Of a stretch of DNA of 64,000 nucleotides, positions 27,401-36,250 are shown one piece after another; within the stretch, counting starts at the first letter, position 1, and each line of letters opens with the position of its first letter. Origin of the DNA: Burkholderia sp. 9120 (lineage in GTDB: Bacteria > Pseudomonadota > Gammaproteobacteria > Burkholderiales > Burkholderiaceae); contig NZ_JQNA01000002.1 of assembly GCF_000745015.1 (NCBI RefSeq), forward strand, positions 3,100,001 through 3,164,000, in the 5' to 3' direction. The position numbers were made by a program, and so were the translations under genes. Below the pieces are notes generated by a model. It saw nothing but the letters and a program-made list of their open reading frames with translations, had not been told where the DNA came from and did no database searches.

Positions 27401-27496
27401 AATATCGAAGGCGCGTGACCCGACATGCACGACCTCGCCGTTCTTCCGCAAAGTGCGCATGTCCAGATCGATCTGGAAGCTGCCTATTTCGATCAT
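24482..27496 (-). CDS. Winged-helix/ATPase/TPR transcriptional regulator (AfsR-like), copy 1
   Basis: A 1004-aa regulator. An OmpR/PhoB-type winged helix occupies residues 1-95 (ending GRGYQLLQ). An AP-ATPase domain follows, with Walker [10 protein letters not shown] at 145-153 and Walker B LRLLVLDN at 213-220. A long alpha-helical TPR-like region fills the rest, with a low-complexity Lys/Ser/Thr tail. Such STAND-type proteins switch by nucleotide exchange when an inducer or partner binds the helical part. It is convergent with the ten-gene run, overlapping its last gene by 14 bp, and may regulate it; that is inference. The start at 27496 matches the copy-2 start (MIEIGSF versus MIRIGSL). Confidence 0.88.
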   Translation of the reverse strand: MIEIGSFQIDLDMRTLRKNGEVVHVGSRAFDILAVVASAGGRLVTKDELMDSVWPNTVVEENNVQVHLSALRKILGPDRDLILTVPGRGYQLLQRRKNASAAQFAAPASNARSLPPSKAGLQGRDNAVRQIRAMLSQTHVLTLVGAGGIGKTSLAIEAARHTAGDFNEPVSFVELATLSTQIEALRAIADTCGLDLPEPPTVAQLAEAFGQQLRLLVLDNAEHVIGAIATIVDAIVAGNDQLRVLVTSREPLRILPEAVFRVDPLDVPLPQAGAADILRCSAVKLFLQRANSLQSAIGADPEELRLVGEICRRLDGIPLAIELAAARVVALGVEGVYRRLDDRMAILAGGYRTALPRHQTLRATFDWSFAILDTDTRTLFRRLAIFGGSFTFEAMCAVTCDSEHSVANAISAITELVAKSLVNVEFDGPVAKYRLSESTRAYALEKLVAEGELQTITSRNARYLSSCFQAQTDESQRNHATNPQERQQTLEDARVACDWAFSPDGDARVGVELASNLVSALLDAGMIEECCTRATQAVDALDALPAGAVDTASDMRVRAALASALPYVCGPVSKAAQLWRDVLARAAASGDQTVQAHALWGLWNTMLSLGNINESINVAKQFQQLAAQHGTPWQKILADQVGAISQHCHGQHALAKAGLENVGQRIVQMRRDAQSGGCFAVDPAVYCNGTLGRIAWLQGDPDAATALIDTVVDTIRPDTLEPSLTHVLGATVIPFALMSGDLARGSRFIDIMRSQAALHGFTNWLDYCDCLAACRDILEGRAEQALAVLDTRLDALMSRGFRRLITPFIVAYAEALIEHGRITEAAARLNDARDFCRSNGELFFLPEVWRAFGLAAQAEAAQHAKASDAYEVKIASASACFSEARQLAREQGAKMWELRASTAMARLLDAQGRADEAVGLLAPLVAELQRAAGTSDAKAAQALLGKLRKRSGKSDAKTRNDANTTSTSAVKTVRKGAGKSGEKAVSRRRPAENTPPPAYSATTE

Positions 27497-27715
27497 GATG
27501 TTCTTCAGGTTCAGGAATAGGGGGCGTGCATGGAAAACACGACTGTGCGCCGGCGGGACTGGACGGGCTGGGCGGCTGAGTTTGGCAGGCTCGACGTTAC
27601 CCTGACCCAACCCTTGCGTCTTGCATGTAAGTACGATGCTTTGTAAGAAAGTCGTTGCCGCGCTCGGGCGGGCTATCGTCTGATTAAAGCAGGGCTGTTT
27701 GAAGCCGGTCGATCG

Positions 27716-27740
27716 AAGCGCGCCGAGGGCCGGCGCGCTT
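27716..27740 (-). terminator. Hairpin downstream of AraC gene
   Basis: AAGCGCGCC (27716-27724) and GGCGCGCTT (27732-27740) form a perfect 9-bp stem with a 7-nt loop just past the AraC stop codon. No strong T-tract follows on the minus strand, so termination efficiency is uncertain. Confidence 0.45.
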
Positions 27741-27744
27741 TACT

Positions 27745-28659
27745 TTACTTGCGGGTCTCGCGGCGCCACGTGCCGGGCGGCGCGCCGACCAGTTGCGAGA
27801 AGGTGCGGGTGAAGTGGCTTTGATCGGCGAAGCCGCAAGCAATCGCGATCTCCGACAACGGCGCGTCGGAATGCTTCAGCAGATCGCGCGCGCGATCGAT
27901 GCGCCGCTCCACCAGCCACTGATGCGGCGTGCGGTCCGTGGTCTCGCGAAACGCGCGGATGAAGTAACTGCGCGACAGATTGCACGCGCTGGCGATTTCT
28001 TCGAGCGAGATGCTGCCTTGCGTCTTCGCGAGCAACATGTCTTTCGCGCGGGTTTCCTGCAGGCTAGAGAGGCGCCGGCTTTTCTTGTCCGACTCGCTCG
28101 CGACCTTGCCATAGCGGTCGATCAGATGCGTGCCGAGCGCGACACCCAGTTGCTCGACAAACAGCGGACTGGCCTCGCTACGGCTGTCCAAAGTCAGCGC
28201 GAGCACTTGCGCCAGGTGACCGAAGATCGGGTCCTTCTTGCCCAGCAGCGACGAGAAGCCGGTGATCGCCGAACCGCCGCGCTCATAGCAGGTGTTCGTG
28301 ACGAATGCGTGTGACAGCTCGACGAGCACGAAGTCGAACGCGCCGTGCAGATCGGCCCGGTAGTCGTCTTCGAAATTGCGAACGTAGACCGAGTTCTCTT
28401 CGAAGTCGTGCAGGGTCGACCGGTTGTTGGACACGATCCGCCGACGGTGCCCGGCCGCCAGCGAAACGCCGATCAGGAAGCCTCGGTCCGACGGTGGCGT
28501 AGCGACTTCGCTGGTGTTCTGCTCGCGCCGGCATTTACGATAAAACGTGAACTCGCCGGTGTGCAGTTCGAGGTCTTTATGCAGTTGATTGGAAACACAT
28601 CCGAGTGAGTCTTTTTGCCGGGATGCCGTGGTGGTGAAAATGTCTGCGTCGTTGAGCAT
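27745..28659 (-). CDS. AraC/XylS-family transcriptional regulator
   Basis: A 304-aa regulator. The C-terminal ~100 residues carry two helix-turn-helix motifs (ISLEEIASACNLSRSYFIRAF and PLSEIAIACGFADQSHFTRTF), the AraC signature. The N-terminal ~190 residues are a divergent effector domain I cannot assign. GAGGTG precedes ATG 28659. The upstream 250 bp is markedly AT-rich around 28740-28820, which suits a promoter. It could control the FAD monooxygenase or metallo-hydrolase genes next to it. Confidence 0.88.
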   Translation of the reverse strand: MLNDADIFTTTASRQKDSLGCVSNQLHKDLELHTGEFTFYRKCRREQNTSEVATPPSDRGFLIGVSLAAGHRRRIVSNNRSTLHDFEENSVYVRNFEDDYRADLHGAFDFVLVELSHAFVTNTCYERGGSAITGFSSLLGKKDPIFGHLAQVLALTLDSRSEASPLFVEQLGVALGTHLIDRYGKVASESDKKSRRLSSLQETRAKDMLLAKTQGSISLEEIASACNLSRSYFIRAFRETTDRTPHQWLVERRIDRARDLLKHSDAPLSEIAIACGFADQSHFTRTFSQLVGAPPGTWRRETRK

Positions 28660-28910
28660 GATCCGTCACCTCTGTTTGTCGCGCGGCAGATTGTCAGTCC
28701 GCTGCGTCTGGCCAAAATCATGGAGGGTGAAAGTCGGCGTGGTGGCGCGATTATCTCGGAAAAAGACAAATGTTAAATATTTATTTTCGTTGAGCTTCCA
28801 GTGTGTAATTCAATAAGCCTTTAGTCGGCTTTCTATGGGCGTGCAATGGGCTGTGTAATGTCGCTGGTGTTCGCCATGAGCGGATATCCGCGCCGACGCG
28901 CTTTGCCGCG

Positions 28911-30047
28911 TTATGACGGCGACCCAAGACCGAACGACTCAGCCAGTCGTGGTCCTTTGAGACGCAGCGGTTCGACCGCCGCGCGCCGCGCCGTGGCCCA
29001 GTCGGCGAGCGCTCGGACCACGTCCGGTGTCGCCGTGGATGCACCGAGTGCTTGTGCGAGGCTGACGGCGTCGTCGGCGGCTTTCGAGGTGCCCGAACCC
29101 GTATGCGGCCGCAGCGTGCAGGCGGCGTCGCCGACCAGCGCGACACGCCCTTGAGCGAACGACGGACTCAGCACGTCGGCGATGGCTTGCAGGAACGGCG
29201 CACCGGTGGCCGCCACCAGTTGCGACAGCGCAGGCGGCAAATGCCCAGCGGCCGTGTGTTGCAGATGCGCGAGCGAGTGCGCCGACAGTTCGCCGGGCGC
29301 GATCGACGCATGGTGATGCCGGCCTTCGCGGTCCGTCAGAAACGAAGCGAGCGTGGCCGCGTCGGTTTCGTTTCTATACCAGAGCCAGTTGAAGCGGCGC
29401 TTGCCCGCTTCGAGCGAGCCGTCGAGCGCGGGAATCAGAAATGTCATGAACAGCGCGCCGTCCGCGCGTAACAGCGTCATGTTCTCGATCAGCTCCGCGA
29501 TATCGGCGTGTTGGAACGCGCTTTCGTCCACCACGCCGCGCCACGCGATATAGCCCGCGTAAGACGACGCGCTGGCTGGGAACAGCATGGCGCGAAGCCG
29601 CGAGCCGGTGCCGTCGGCGGCGATCAGGAGATCCGCGCGCAGCGGCTCGGCGTGCTCGTCGAACTGGATCGTCACGCCCTCCGCGTCTTGCGCGAGGCGG
29701 GCGACCGTGTGCCCGTAATGCATCGCGCCGGACGGCAGCATGCTGCACAACGACCGGTAGACGGCGTCCCACGACGAGAACGGCAGCAACTCGGGCTCGT
29801 CGCGAATCACGCCGCCCTCGGCGTCGAGCCAGCGGCGCCGGTGCGCGGGCACCGACAGCATGCCGCGCACCGGATAGCCGTGCTGTTCGAGAAAGTGGAA
29901 CATCTGCCGCAACACCACCACGCCGCCGCCGCGACCGCGCAGCGGCGCCGCTGAGCGTTCATAGACGTGGACGTCGTGACCCTTGCAGGTCAGCGTCAAC
30001 GCGCAGGCGAGGCCCGCGATCGAACCACCGGCGATAGCAATTTTCAT
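28911..30047 (-). CDS. FAD-dependent aromatic monooxygenase, DHPH-like, second copy
   Basis: A 378-aa class A flavin hydroxylase. GGSIAGLACAL (residues 7-17) binds FAD, DLLIAADGTGSRLRAM is the DG motif, and VALVGDAACTLRPHTGSGTSKAADDA is the GD motif with the RPHT signature of dihydroxypyridine hydroxylase-like enzymes. The YAGYIAWRG segment matches the paralogue at 10000-11148. It is divergent from the exported metallo-hydrolase gene; the 242-bp gap holds palindromes that may be operators. Substrate unknown, probably a hydroxylated aromatic or N-heteroaromatic acid. Confidence 0.85.
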   Translation of the reverse strand: MKIAIAGGSIAGLACALTLTCKGHDVHVYERSAAPLRGRGGGVVVLRQMFHFLEQHGYPVRGMLSVPAHRRRWLDAEGGVIRDEPELLPFSSWDAVYRSLCSMLPSGAMHYGHTVARLAQDAEGVTIQFDEHAEPLRADLLIAADGTGSRLRAMLFPASASSYAGYIAWRGVVDESAFQHADIAELIENMTLLRADGALFMTFLIPALDGSLEAGKRRFNWLWYRNETDAATLASFLTDREGRHHHASIAPGELSAHSLAHLQHTAAGHLPPALSQLVAATGAPFLQAIADVLSPSFAQGRVALVGDAACTLRPHTGSGTSKAADDAVSLAQALGASTATPDVVRALADWATARRAAVEPLRLKGPRLAESFGLGSPS

Positions 30048-30072
30048 AGGCGTTGCGCTGTGGATCGAAGTG

Positions 30073-30088
30073 ATGCTTCGGTCGAAGC
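30073..30088. promoter_or_regulatory. Palindrome related to the 2881 element
   Basis: GCTTCG-GT-CGAAGC at 30075-30088, extended to ATGCTTCG on the left, repeats the core of the inverted repeat at 2881-2904 with a shorter spacer. It lies 25 bp upstream of the FAD monooxygenase start, within the divergent promoter region. Confidence 0.4.
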
Positions 30089-30113
30089 GGAAGGGGTTTT
30101 CATTGGCCTTGCG

Positions 30114-30160
30114 TTAATGCGGACTTTAGCGCGTCGGGCAGGGTTTCATTCTGGCATTAA
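30114..30160. promoter_or_regulatory. Spaced inverted repeat TTAATGC...GCATTAA
   Basis: TTAATGC (30114-30120) and GCATTAA (30154-30160) are exact complements with starts 40 bp apart, about four helical turns, in the divergent promoter between the monooxygenase and the metallo-hydrolase. Such spacing would suit a looping regulator. Inference only. Confidence 0.35.
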
Positions 30161-30289
30161 TGGACTGAACCCGGGCCTGAAACCGCCCTGAAAACCCCGC
30201 TGGCTCAGGACAATTAATAAAAATTAGCAACGGTTACGGACGCGTCGTCGTATGCTTTTTTCACCGTTGAGACAACCCACAGGAACGTA

Positions 30290-31282
30290 ATGAAGAAGCA
30301 GATCCGGCACGCGTGGTCCATGCAGGCAAAAGCCTGGTGCCTCGTGATATTGAGCATGATCGTGAGCGCCTGGCCGCTTGCCGCGTCGGCCGCCGCGCCG
30401 CAGGTCCGAACCCAGGGGCCGGGCTTTTACCGGATCATGGTCGGGCAATTCGAAGTGACCGCGCTGCTCGACGGCACGCATCCGTTTCCGATCGACACGG
30501 TCGTCGAAGGCGTTCCGAAAGCTGAAATCGCCCGCGACCTCGAACGCGATTTTCTGCATGCGCCGGTACAAGGTTCGATCAACGCGTTTCTGATCAACAC
30601 GGGCTCCAAACTGATTCTGATCGATACCGGCGCAGGCGTGCTGTACGGCGATTGCTGCGGGCATATGCTGGCCAATCTGCGCGCTGCCGGCTATCAACCC
30701 GCGCAGGTGGACGAAGTGTTGCTCACGCATCTGCATAAAGACCACGTGGGCGGCATCATCGCCAACGGCGCGATGGTGTTTCCGAATGCGGTGGTGCGGG
30801 TCAGCCAGGCCGAAGCGGACTATTGGCTGAATCCGGCTAACAAGCTGACCGCGCCGAGTTTCCTCAGCACCTTCTTCGACGCGGCGGTCGCGTCCGTCGC
30901 GCCTTATGTCGCGGCGGGGCGGTTCAAGACCTTCAGCGGCAATACGGACCTCGAAGCGGGTATTCACGCCATCGCGTTGCCCGGCCATACGCCGGGTCAT
31001 ACGGCGTATCTTGTCGACAGCGAGGCGAAGGATCTGCTGGTGTGGGGCGATGTGATTCATGTGGCATCGATCCAGTTGCAGAACCCCGCGGCCACCGTCG
31101 AGTACGACACCGACGCGGCGTCGGCACAGCGCTCGCGCCGCTACGCGCTGAACCTCGCGGCCGACCGGCACTATCTGGTGGGCGCCGCGCACATCGCGTT
31201 TCCGGGCTTGGGGCATATCAGAAGGAACGGCACGACGTATGACTGGGTACCAGTCAACTACGAAGCCGCACCTGCGCCATGA
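30290..31282 (+). CDS. Exported metallo-beta-lactamase-fold hydrolase
   Basis: A 330-aa protein with a signal peptide (hydrophobic 17-35, cleavage near ASAAA). The metal motif THLHKDHVGG (HxHxDH), a GHTPGHTAY His region and the WGDVIH Asp region show a dinuclear metallo-hydrolase, probably zinc-dependent and periplasmic. Relatives hydrolyse lactones, beta-lactams or organophosphates. It follows the divergent promoter shared with the FAD monooxygenase and its stop overlaps a possible upstream start of the DUF3331 gene. Confidence 0.87.
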   Translation: MKKQIRHAWSMQAKAWCLVILSMIVSAWPLAASAAAPQVRTQGPGFYRIMVGQFEVTALLDGTHPFPIDTVVEGVPKAEIARDLERDFLHAPVQGSINAFLINTGSKLILIDTGAGVLYGDCCGHMLANLRAAGYQPAQVDEVLLTHLHKDHVGGIIANGAMVFPNAVVRVSQAEADYWLNPANKLTAPSFLSTFFDAAVASVAPYVAAGRFKTFSGNTDLEAGIHAIALPGHTPGHTAYLVDSEAKDLLVWGDVIHVASIQLQNPAATVEYDTDAASAQRSRRYALNLAADRHYLVGAAHIAFPGLGHIRRNGTTYDWVPVNYEAAPAP

Positions 31283-31326
31283 TCGCGGCGTCGGGTTCGT
31301 CTTTCATCACTTCGAGAGAACGGCAA

Positions 31327-31857
31327 ATGAAAACGGAAACGGTTTCGGCCTCGGTCAGACAGCACACGCTGCAAGCGAACGGCGCCCGTCAGGCAGCTTG
31401 CCAGGCTTCGTACGAGCAGAGCGGCGCAGCCTTCGATGACGCCGGTGTGTCGGTATGGAATCACGTGATCCACGCGTTGCGCCGCGTCGACCGGAACGAG
31501 GGCGAGGGCGAAGGCGCGGGTGAAGCCTTCCTGCTGCGGCCTGCTTCGCGGCGCGCGGCTTATGCGCTGTCGCCGCACGTTCAGGTGGAAGTGGTGGAGC
31601 GCTTGTCCGAGTCGTCGATCGCGGTGCTGTGGCAGGACGCCACGCGCTGCCGCTACGCCGACCAGGTGTGGATCAGTTGCCGCGCCCGGCTCAAGGGGCG
31701 CTGCGCGTTGAGCGGCGCGGTGATCCGGCGCGACGACATGATCTACAAGCCGAGAGTGCGCGCGTCGATTCCGGCCAATGCGGCGGCGATGATTCTCGCC
31801 TCGGTGGTCGAGCAACTGCCGGCCATGAAGGTGGCGATGACGGGCAGCATGCGCTAG
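31327..31857 (+). CDS. DUF3331 domain protein
   Basis: A 176-aa protein. The segment from WQDATRCRYADQVW through CALSGAVIRRDDMIYKPR resembles the DUF3331 family, which I know mainly from Burkholderia-group genomes. A C-x-n-C-x2-G pattern (CRARLKGRCALSG) could bind metal. ATG 31327 has GAGAGAA at good distance; an in-frame ATG at 31279 overlapping the previous stop (ATGA) would add 16 residues. Function unknown. A perfect 14-bp palindrome (GCGCTAGCTAGCGC, 31851-31864) spans its stop codon. Confidence 0.75.
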   Translation: MKTETVSASVRQHTLQANGARQAACQASYEQSGAAFDDAGVSVWNHVIHALRRVDRNEGEGEGAGEAFLLRPASRRAAYALSPHVQVEVVERLSESSIAVLWQDATRCRYADQVWISCRARLKGRCALSGAVIRRDDMIYKPRVRASIPANAAAMILASVVEQLPAMKVAMTGSMR

Positions 31858-32029
31858 CTAGCGCGTAAGCGGCGCGTCATGCAGTGCGTGCTTAGTACAA
31901 ATTTTTTGAATCATACGTTCAGTTTTTTTCGCGCATCCATTGCCATCGATGTTCTAGACTTCGGGGACGCAACGCTGAGCGGGCATTCCTCAGTTTTTCC
32001 TCCATTCGTTGCGTCAGGGAACTCAGGTA

Positions 32030-35000
32030 ATGATTCGCATAGGTTCGCTTCTGGTCGATCTCGAGCGCCGGGAAGTGCTTGCCGACGGTAAGCCCGTCCG
32101 GCTGGGCAGCCGCGCATTCGATATGCTGGCCGTGCTGATCGCCGCGAACGGTGAACTGGTGTCGAAGAACGAGATGCTGAAGGCCGTCTGGCCGAATGCG
32201 ATCGTCGAAGAAAACAATCTGCAAGTGCATATGTCGGCGCTGCGCAAGATGCTCGGCGACAGTCGCGGACTGATTCGCACGGTGTCCGGCCGAGGCTACC
32301 GCTTGCTGCAGAGCCGCGCGCCGAATGCGCCCGACGACGCGGACCACGAAGAACACGTGGCCGAGCGCGCCACCTCTCATCCCGCCACTCCCCATAACCT
32401 GCCTGGCAGTTACTCGCCGTTGATCGGCCGCGGCAAAGCGCTCGAAGACGTCGCGCTGGCCTTGTCGTCGGCTCGCCATGTGACGCTGGTCGGATCGGGC
32501 GGCATCGGCAAGACCCGCCTCGCGGTCGAGATCGCGCGTGGCCTGCTGACGCGTTTTCCCGATGGCGTCTATCTGGTCTCGCTGGCTTCCGCCACCGACG
32601 CGAGCGGCGTGCTGGCCGCATTCGCGGCGAGCGTCGGCGTCACGCCGTCGATGGGTCCGCTGACGCTCGCCACCCTCACCAGGGAAATCGGCGAGCGGCG
32701 CATGCTGTTCGTGCTCGACAACTGCGAGCACGTGCTCGGGCCCGCCGCGGAACTGGCCGAGACGCTCCTGAATGTGAGTCCCACGGTGCGCGTGCTGGCC
32801 ACGAGCCGGGAGCCGCTGCGTGTTGCCGACGAGCATCTGTACTGGGTCGCTTCGCTCGACGTGCCGGCGCGGGACGATCCCAGCCAGGAGGTGCTGCAAT
32901 GCAGTGCGGTCGAGCTGTTCGTGTCGCGTGCCCGCGCGATCGACACGCGTTTTTTCTCCGATGAGAGAAGCATTCACCTGACCGGCGAGGTGTGCCGCCG
33001 TCTCGACGGCATTCCGCTCGCGATCGAACTGGCGGCGGCGCGCGCGGCGATACTCGGCATCGAGACGCTCGCCGGCCATCTCGACGATCGCTTCAACATG
33101 CTGACCGGCGGCAATCGCACGGCGCTGCCGCGCCATCAGACCTTGAAGGCCACGCTCGACTGGAGCCACGCGCTGCTCGACGACGCCGAGCGCGCGACGC
33201 TGCGGCGGCTCGGCATCTTCGTCAACAGCTTCACGATGGAAGCGGCGATCGCGGTAGCCGGCGACGACACAATGCGCGAACTCGACGTGATCGCCGCCGT
33301 CTCCGGGCTGGTCGAAAAATCGCTGGTGGTGACGCGCATGGAAGGCGGCCGCGCCAGCTATCGGCTGCTGGAGACCATGCGCGCCTACGCGATCCAGAAG
33401 CTCGAAGACAACGGCGAGCGGCGCAGCGTCACGCTGCAGCACGCGCGTTACTTCCTGAGTCTGTTGGAGCGCGAGGCGCAGGGTCGCGCGGACCCGGCGA
33501 ACGCGTTTTCCGACGCCTGGTATCAGCGCATGCGCGCGCTGCTGGACGACGTGCGCGCGGCGCTCGGCTGGGCGCTGTCGCCCAAGGGCGACGAAGCGCT
33601 CGGCGAGACGCTGGCCGTGAAGACGGTCTTTCTGCTGTATGAACTTTCGCTGGTCGACGAATGCTGCAGGTGGGCGCGGCGGGCGCTCGACGCCGTCGCG
33701 GCAACGCACTACGGCTCGCGCTCGACTCACCATCTGCGGGTTCGGATGGAACTGCAGGCGGCGCTCGGCGCGGCGCTGGTCTACGTCAATGGACCGGATC
33801 GCGAAACGCGCGGCCTGTGGTCCGAGATTCTGGCGTCGGCCATTGCGCTCGGCGACGCGGCGTTCGAAGCGCGGGCCTTGTGGGGCATGTGGAATGGGAG
33901 CCAGTCGTCCGGCGCGGCGCGCAATGCACTGGCGTTCGCGAAGCGCTTCGCGTCGCGCGCGGCCGAAACCGGCGACGCGGGCAACGCGGTGCTCGCGTAC
34001 CGGTTGCTGGGCATCGCGTCGCACTATGCGGGCGATCAGCAGCAGGCGCGCGCGTCGATCGAACAACTGCTGCTGCGCTGCGACAGCTTGCGCTATGGTC
34101 TGCCGCTCGGGCGTTCGATCGATCAAGGTATCGTCGGCCGCGCGACGCTGGCGCGCGTGCTGTGGTTGCAAGGGTGGCGCGATCAGGCGATGCGGCACGC
34201 CGAGGCGTGCGTTGTCGACGCGTGCAATCAGCAACAGGCGATCGTCAAATGCTATGTGCTGATCGAGGCGCTGGTGCCGCTCGCGCTGTTATCGGGCAAG
34301 CGGGAGCGGGCCACTCAGGCGCTCGCGCTGCTGCACGAAGTCGCGACGCATGCGGGCTTGAGCGTGGCGCAAGCCTGTTGCCGTTGTTTCGGCGAATACC
34401 TGCGCTCGCTGGACGACGTCAGCCCGGAGCGTCTGCATGCGTTCCGTGTCGCGCTGGACCATCTCGAGTCGCTCGAATTTGGCGCGCCGCGCGCGATGCT
34501 GATCGGTCAGTACAGTCTCGCGCTCGGCCGCGCGGGTCAACGGGACGAAGGCGTGGCCACGGTGACGCGCGCGCTGATGCGTTGTGACGAAACCGGCGAC
34601 CACTGGTATGCCGGCGAACTCAGGCGCATTCATGGCGAATTGCTGCTGATGGCGCCGGCGGGTGCGCCGCCGTCGGAGATCGTGGCGCGCGATGCGGAAG
34701 ACTGTTTGATCGCGGCGCTGGAAGATTCGCTCGCGCAAGGCTGCCGCTCGTTGCAACTGCGTGCCGCGACCAGCCTGGGCGCGCTGTGGCACACGCAAGG
34801 CCGCAGCGTCGAGGCGGCGCAGTTGCTCAGTTCCGCATGCGCGAAGCTGACCGAAGGGCTCGACTGGGACGACTTCAAGGCCGCGACCAACGTGCTGCTG
34901 ATCGCCTCGGCGGCGGCCGGCGAGCAGGGCGGCGCTTCAGCCGCTATCGCCTCAACAGCCTTAAAAGTCTCACAACCCGCCACCGTCAGAATTCCCCGCC

Positions 35001-35056
35001 CCCGCGCGGATTCATTCGACGAAGACGCTCGAAGCAACGTGGTAGAGCGCGACTAG
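32030..35056 (+). CDS. Winged-helix/ATPase/TPR transcriptional regulator (AfsR-like), copy 2
   Basis: A 1008-aa regulator with the same architecture as copy 1: OmpR-type winged helix 1-95 (ending GRGYRLLQ), Walker A GSGGIGKTR at 155-163, the ATPase arginine-rich [18 protein letters not shown] segment, then a long helical TPR-like region. ATG 32030 is preceded by AGGGA at 9 bp. The two copies align from the first residue, so they are paralogues. The 172-bp upstream region holds AT-rich stretches suitable for a promoter. It faces away from the DUF3331 gene end and towards a LysR gene; its target is unknown. Confidence 0.88.
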   Translation: MIRIGSLLVDLERREVLADGKPVRLGSRAFDMLAVLIAANGELVSKNEMLKAVWPNAIVEENNLQVHMSALRKMLGDSRGLIRTVSGRGYRLLQSRAPNAPDDADHEEHVAERATSHPATPHNLPGSYSPLIGRGKALEDVALALSSARHVTLVGSGGIGKTRLAVEIARGLLTRFPDGVYLVSLASATDASGVLAAFAASVGVTPSMGPLTLATLTREIGERRMLFVLDNCEHVLGPAAELAETLLNVSPTVRVLATSREPLRVADEHLYWVASLDVPARDDPSQEVLQCSAVELFVSRARAIDTRFFSDERSIHLTGEVCRRLDGIPLAIELAAARAAILGIETLAGHLDDRFNMLTGGNRTALPRHQTLKATLDWSHALLDDAERATLRRLGIFVNSFTMEAAIAVAGDDTMRELDVIAAVSGLVEKSLVVTRMEGGRASYRLLETMRAYAIQKLEDNGERRSVTLQHARYFLSLLEREAQGRADPANAFSDAWYQRMRALLDDVRAALGWALSPKGDEALGETLAVKTVFLLYELSLVDECCRWARRALDAVAATHYGSRSTHHLRVRMELQAALGAALVYVNGPDRETRGLWSEILASAIALGDAAFEARALWGMWNGSQSSGAARNALAFAKRFASRAAETGDAGNAVLAYRLLGIASHYAGDQQQARASIEQLLLRCDSLRYGLPLGRSIDQGIVGRATLARVLWLQGWRDQAMRHAEACVVDACNQQQAIVKCYVLIEALVPLALLSGKRERATQALALLHEVATHAGLSVAQACCRCFGEYLRSLDDVSPERLHAFRVALDHLESLEFGAPRAMLIGQYSLALGRAGQRDEGVATVTRALMRCDETGDHWYAGELRRIHGELLLMAPAGAPPSEIVARDAEDCLIAALEDSLAQGCRSLQLRAATSLGALWHTQGRSVEAAQLLSSACAKLTEGLDWDDFKAATNVLLIASAAAGEQGGASAAIASTALKVSQPATVRIPRPRADSFDEDARSNVVERD

Positions 35057-35065
35057 GTCGGCTCT

Positions 35066-35986
35066 TCAGCCGTGCATCATTCTTTGTTGCGCGGCGTCGT
35101 CGATCAGGTTCGGCCGGTCCAGTTGCTCGACCCACCAACGCAGCGCCTTACCCGTTTCGTCGCCGCGCCACGCGAGATAGAAATGCGTGGTGTGCCGCAT
35201 GCCGATCACTTCCTTCTGCACCAGTTCACCGCGGCTCAGCGGCTCGGCGGCGAGGCATTCCGGAATTGTGCCGGCCGCGAGACCGCGGATCTGCGCGGCG
35301 AGTTTCGCTTCGAGCGTCGGGACCGTCATGACCTCCTGGTGCTCGGCAATCGCGATGGTGCGCGGCGCCAGTTTGCGCGACGTGTCGCCGATCGCCACTA
35401 CGCGATATTTCGCCACGAGATCTTGCGTCAGCGGGCCGGGCATCGACGCGAGCGGATGATCCGGTGCGACCACGAAGACATGCTTTAACGAGCCGATCGG
35501 TTTGGCCATCAGATTGGGAATCGGCGGCGGGTCGCCCGCCGCGCCCACCACCAGGTCCGCGCGACGCGTCAGCAGCGCGTCCCACGAGCCGCCCAGCACT
35601 TCTTTCGACAGATGCAGGCGGGTATCCAGCTTCAGCTTGTAGAAATCGCTGACGTGGTCCCACAGCAGATCGAACGGAATGATTTCGTCGATCGCGACAT
35701 GCAGGTCGGTTTCCCAGCCGTGCTGGATGCGTTTGGCCTTGCATTCGAGGTCTTCCGCCGCCTGTAAAAGACGGCGTCCTTCCTCGACCACCACGCGCCC
35801 CGCGTGCGTGAGCGTGGCGCGCCTGCCGCTGCGGTCGAACAGCTTGACGCCGAGATCAAGCTCCAGCTTCTGGACCAGATACGTCAGCGACGACGGCACC
35901 TTGTGCAGCGTTTCGGCCGCACTGGCGAAGGTGCCGGTCCGGTCGATGGCGTCGAGCACCTGTAGCACTTCGAAAGAGAGATTCAT
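35066..35986 (-). CDS. LysR-family regulator, AaeR-like position
   Basis: A 306-aa LysR protein: N-terminal helix-turn-helix (FEVLQVLDAIDRTGTFASAAETLHKVPSSLTYLVQKLE) and a periplasmic-binding-like effector domain. ATG 35986 gives the usual N-terminus; the upstream in-frame extension runs through the divergent promoter and is rejected. It is divergent from the four-gene Aae-like efflux operon, as aaeR is from aaeXAB in enterobacteria, so it probably activates that operon in response to hydroxybenzoate-type acids (inference from context). Confidence 0.87.
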   Translation of the reverse strand: MNLSFEVLQVLDAIDRTGTFASAAETLHKVPSSLTYLVQKLELDLGVKLFDRSGRRATLTHAGRVVVEEGRRLLQAAEDLECKAKRIQHGWETDLHVAIDEIIPFDLLWDHVSDFYKLKLDTRLHLSKEVLGGSWDALLTRRADLVVGAAGDPPPIPNLMAKPIGSLKHVFVVAPDHPLASMPGPLTQDLVAKYRVVAIGDTSRKLAPRTIAIAEHQEVMTVPTLEAKLAAQIRGLAAGTIPECLAAEPLSRGELVQKEVIGMRHTTHFYLAWRGDETGKALRWWVEQLDRPNLIDDAAQQRMMHG

Positions 35987-36250
35987 GGCGAACGGCGGGA
36001 AGGCTTGAAGTACGCCAGCATACTGGATTCCGCGCGTTTTTCTAATGCTTTCCAACGCCTTCCAGCGACCCGCGTGGCTTTTTTCTTCGCGCGCCGCGAG
36101 CCGATCCATTAAGGTGTTTTTAGTCCGGTTCAGGACATTTTTGACGGGATAGCCTAGCCTTGGCAGATTACGGCAGCCGAACGGCGCCGGGCTATTTCGC
36201 GGCCACCCTGGCCACCCACCCATGCTCACCCAGCGCTTGACGACTGCCCT

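Noticed and set aside
31851..31864. Perfect 14-bp palindrome GCGCTAGCTAGCGC as an operator
   Set aside because: It covers the last codons and stop of the DUF3331 gene and has no second copy nearby; likely chance, kept only as a note.
31919..34234. 771-codon open frame antisense to the second ATPase regulator
   Set aside because: Composition-driven (Arg/Gln/His-rich) and fully covered by a clear sense gene.
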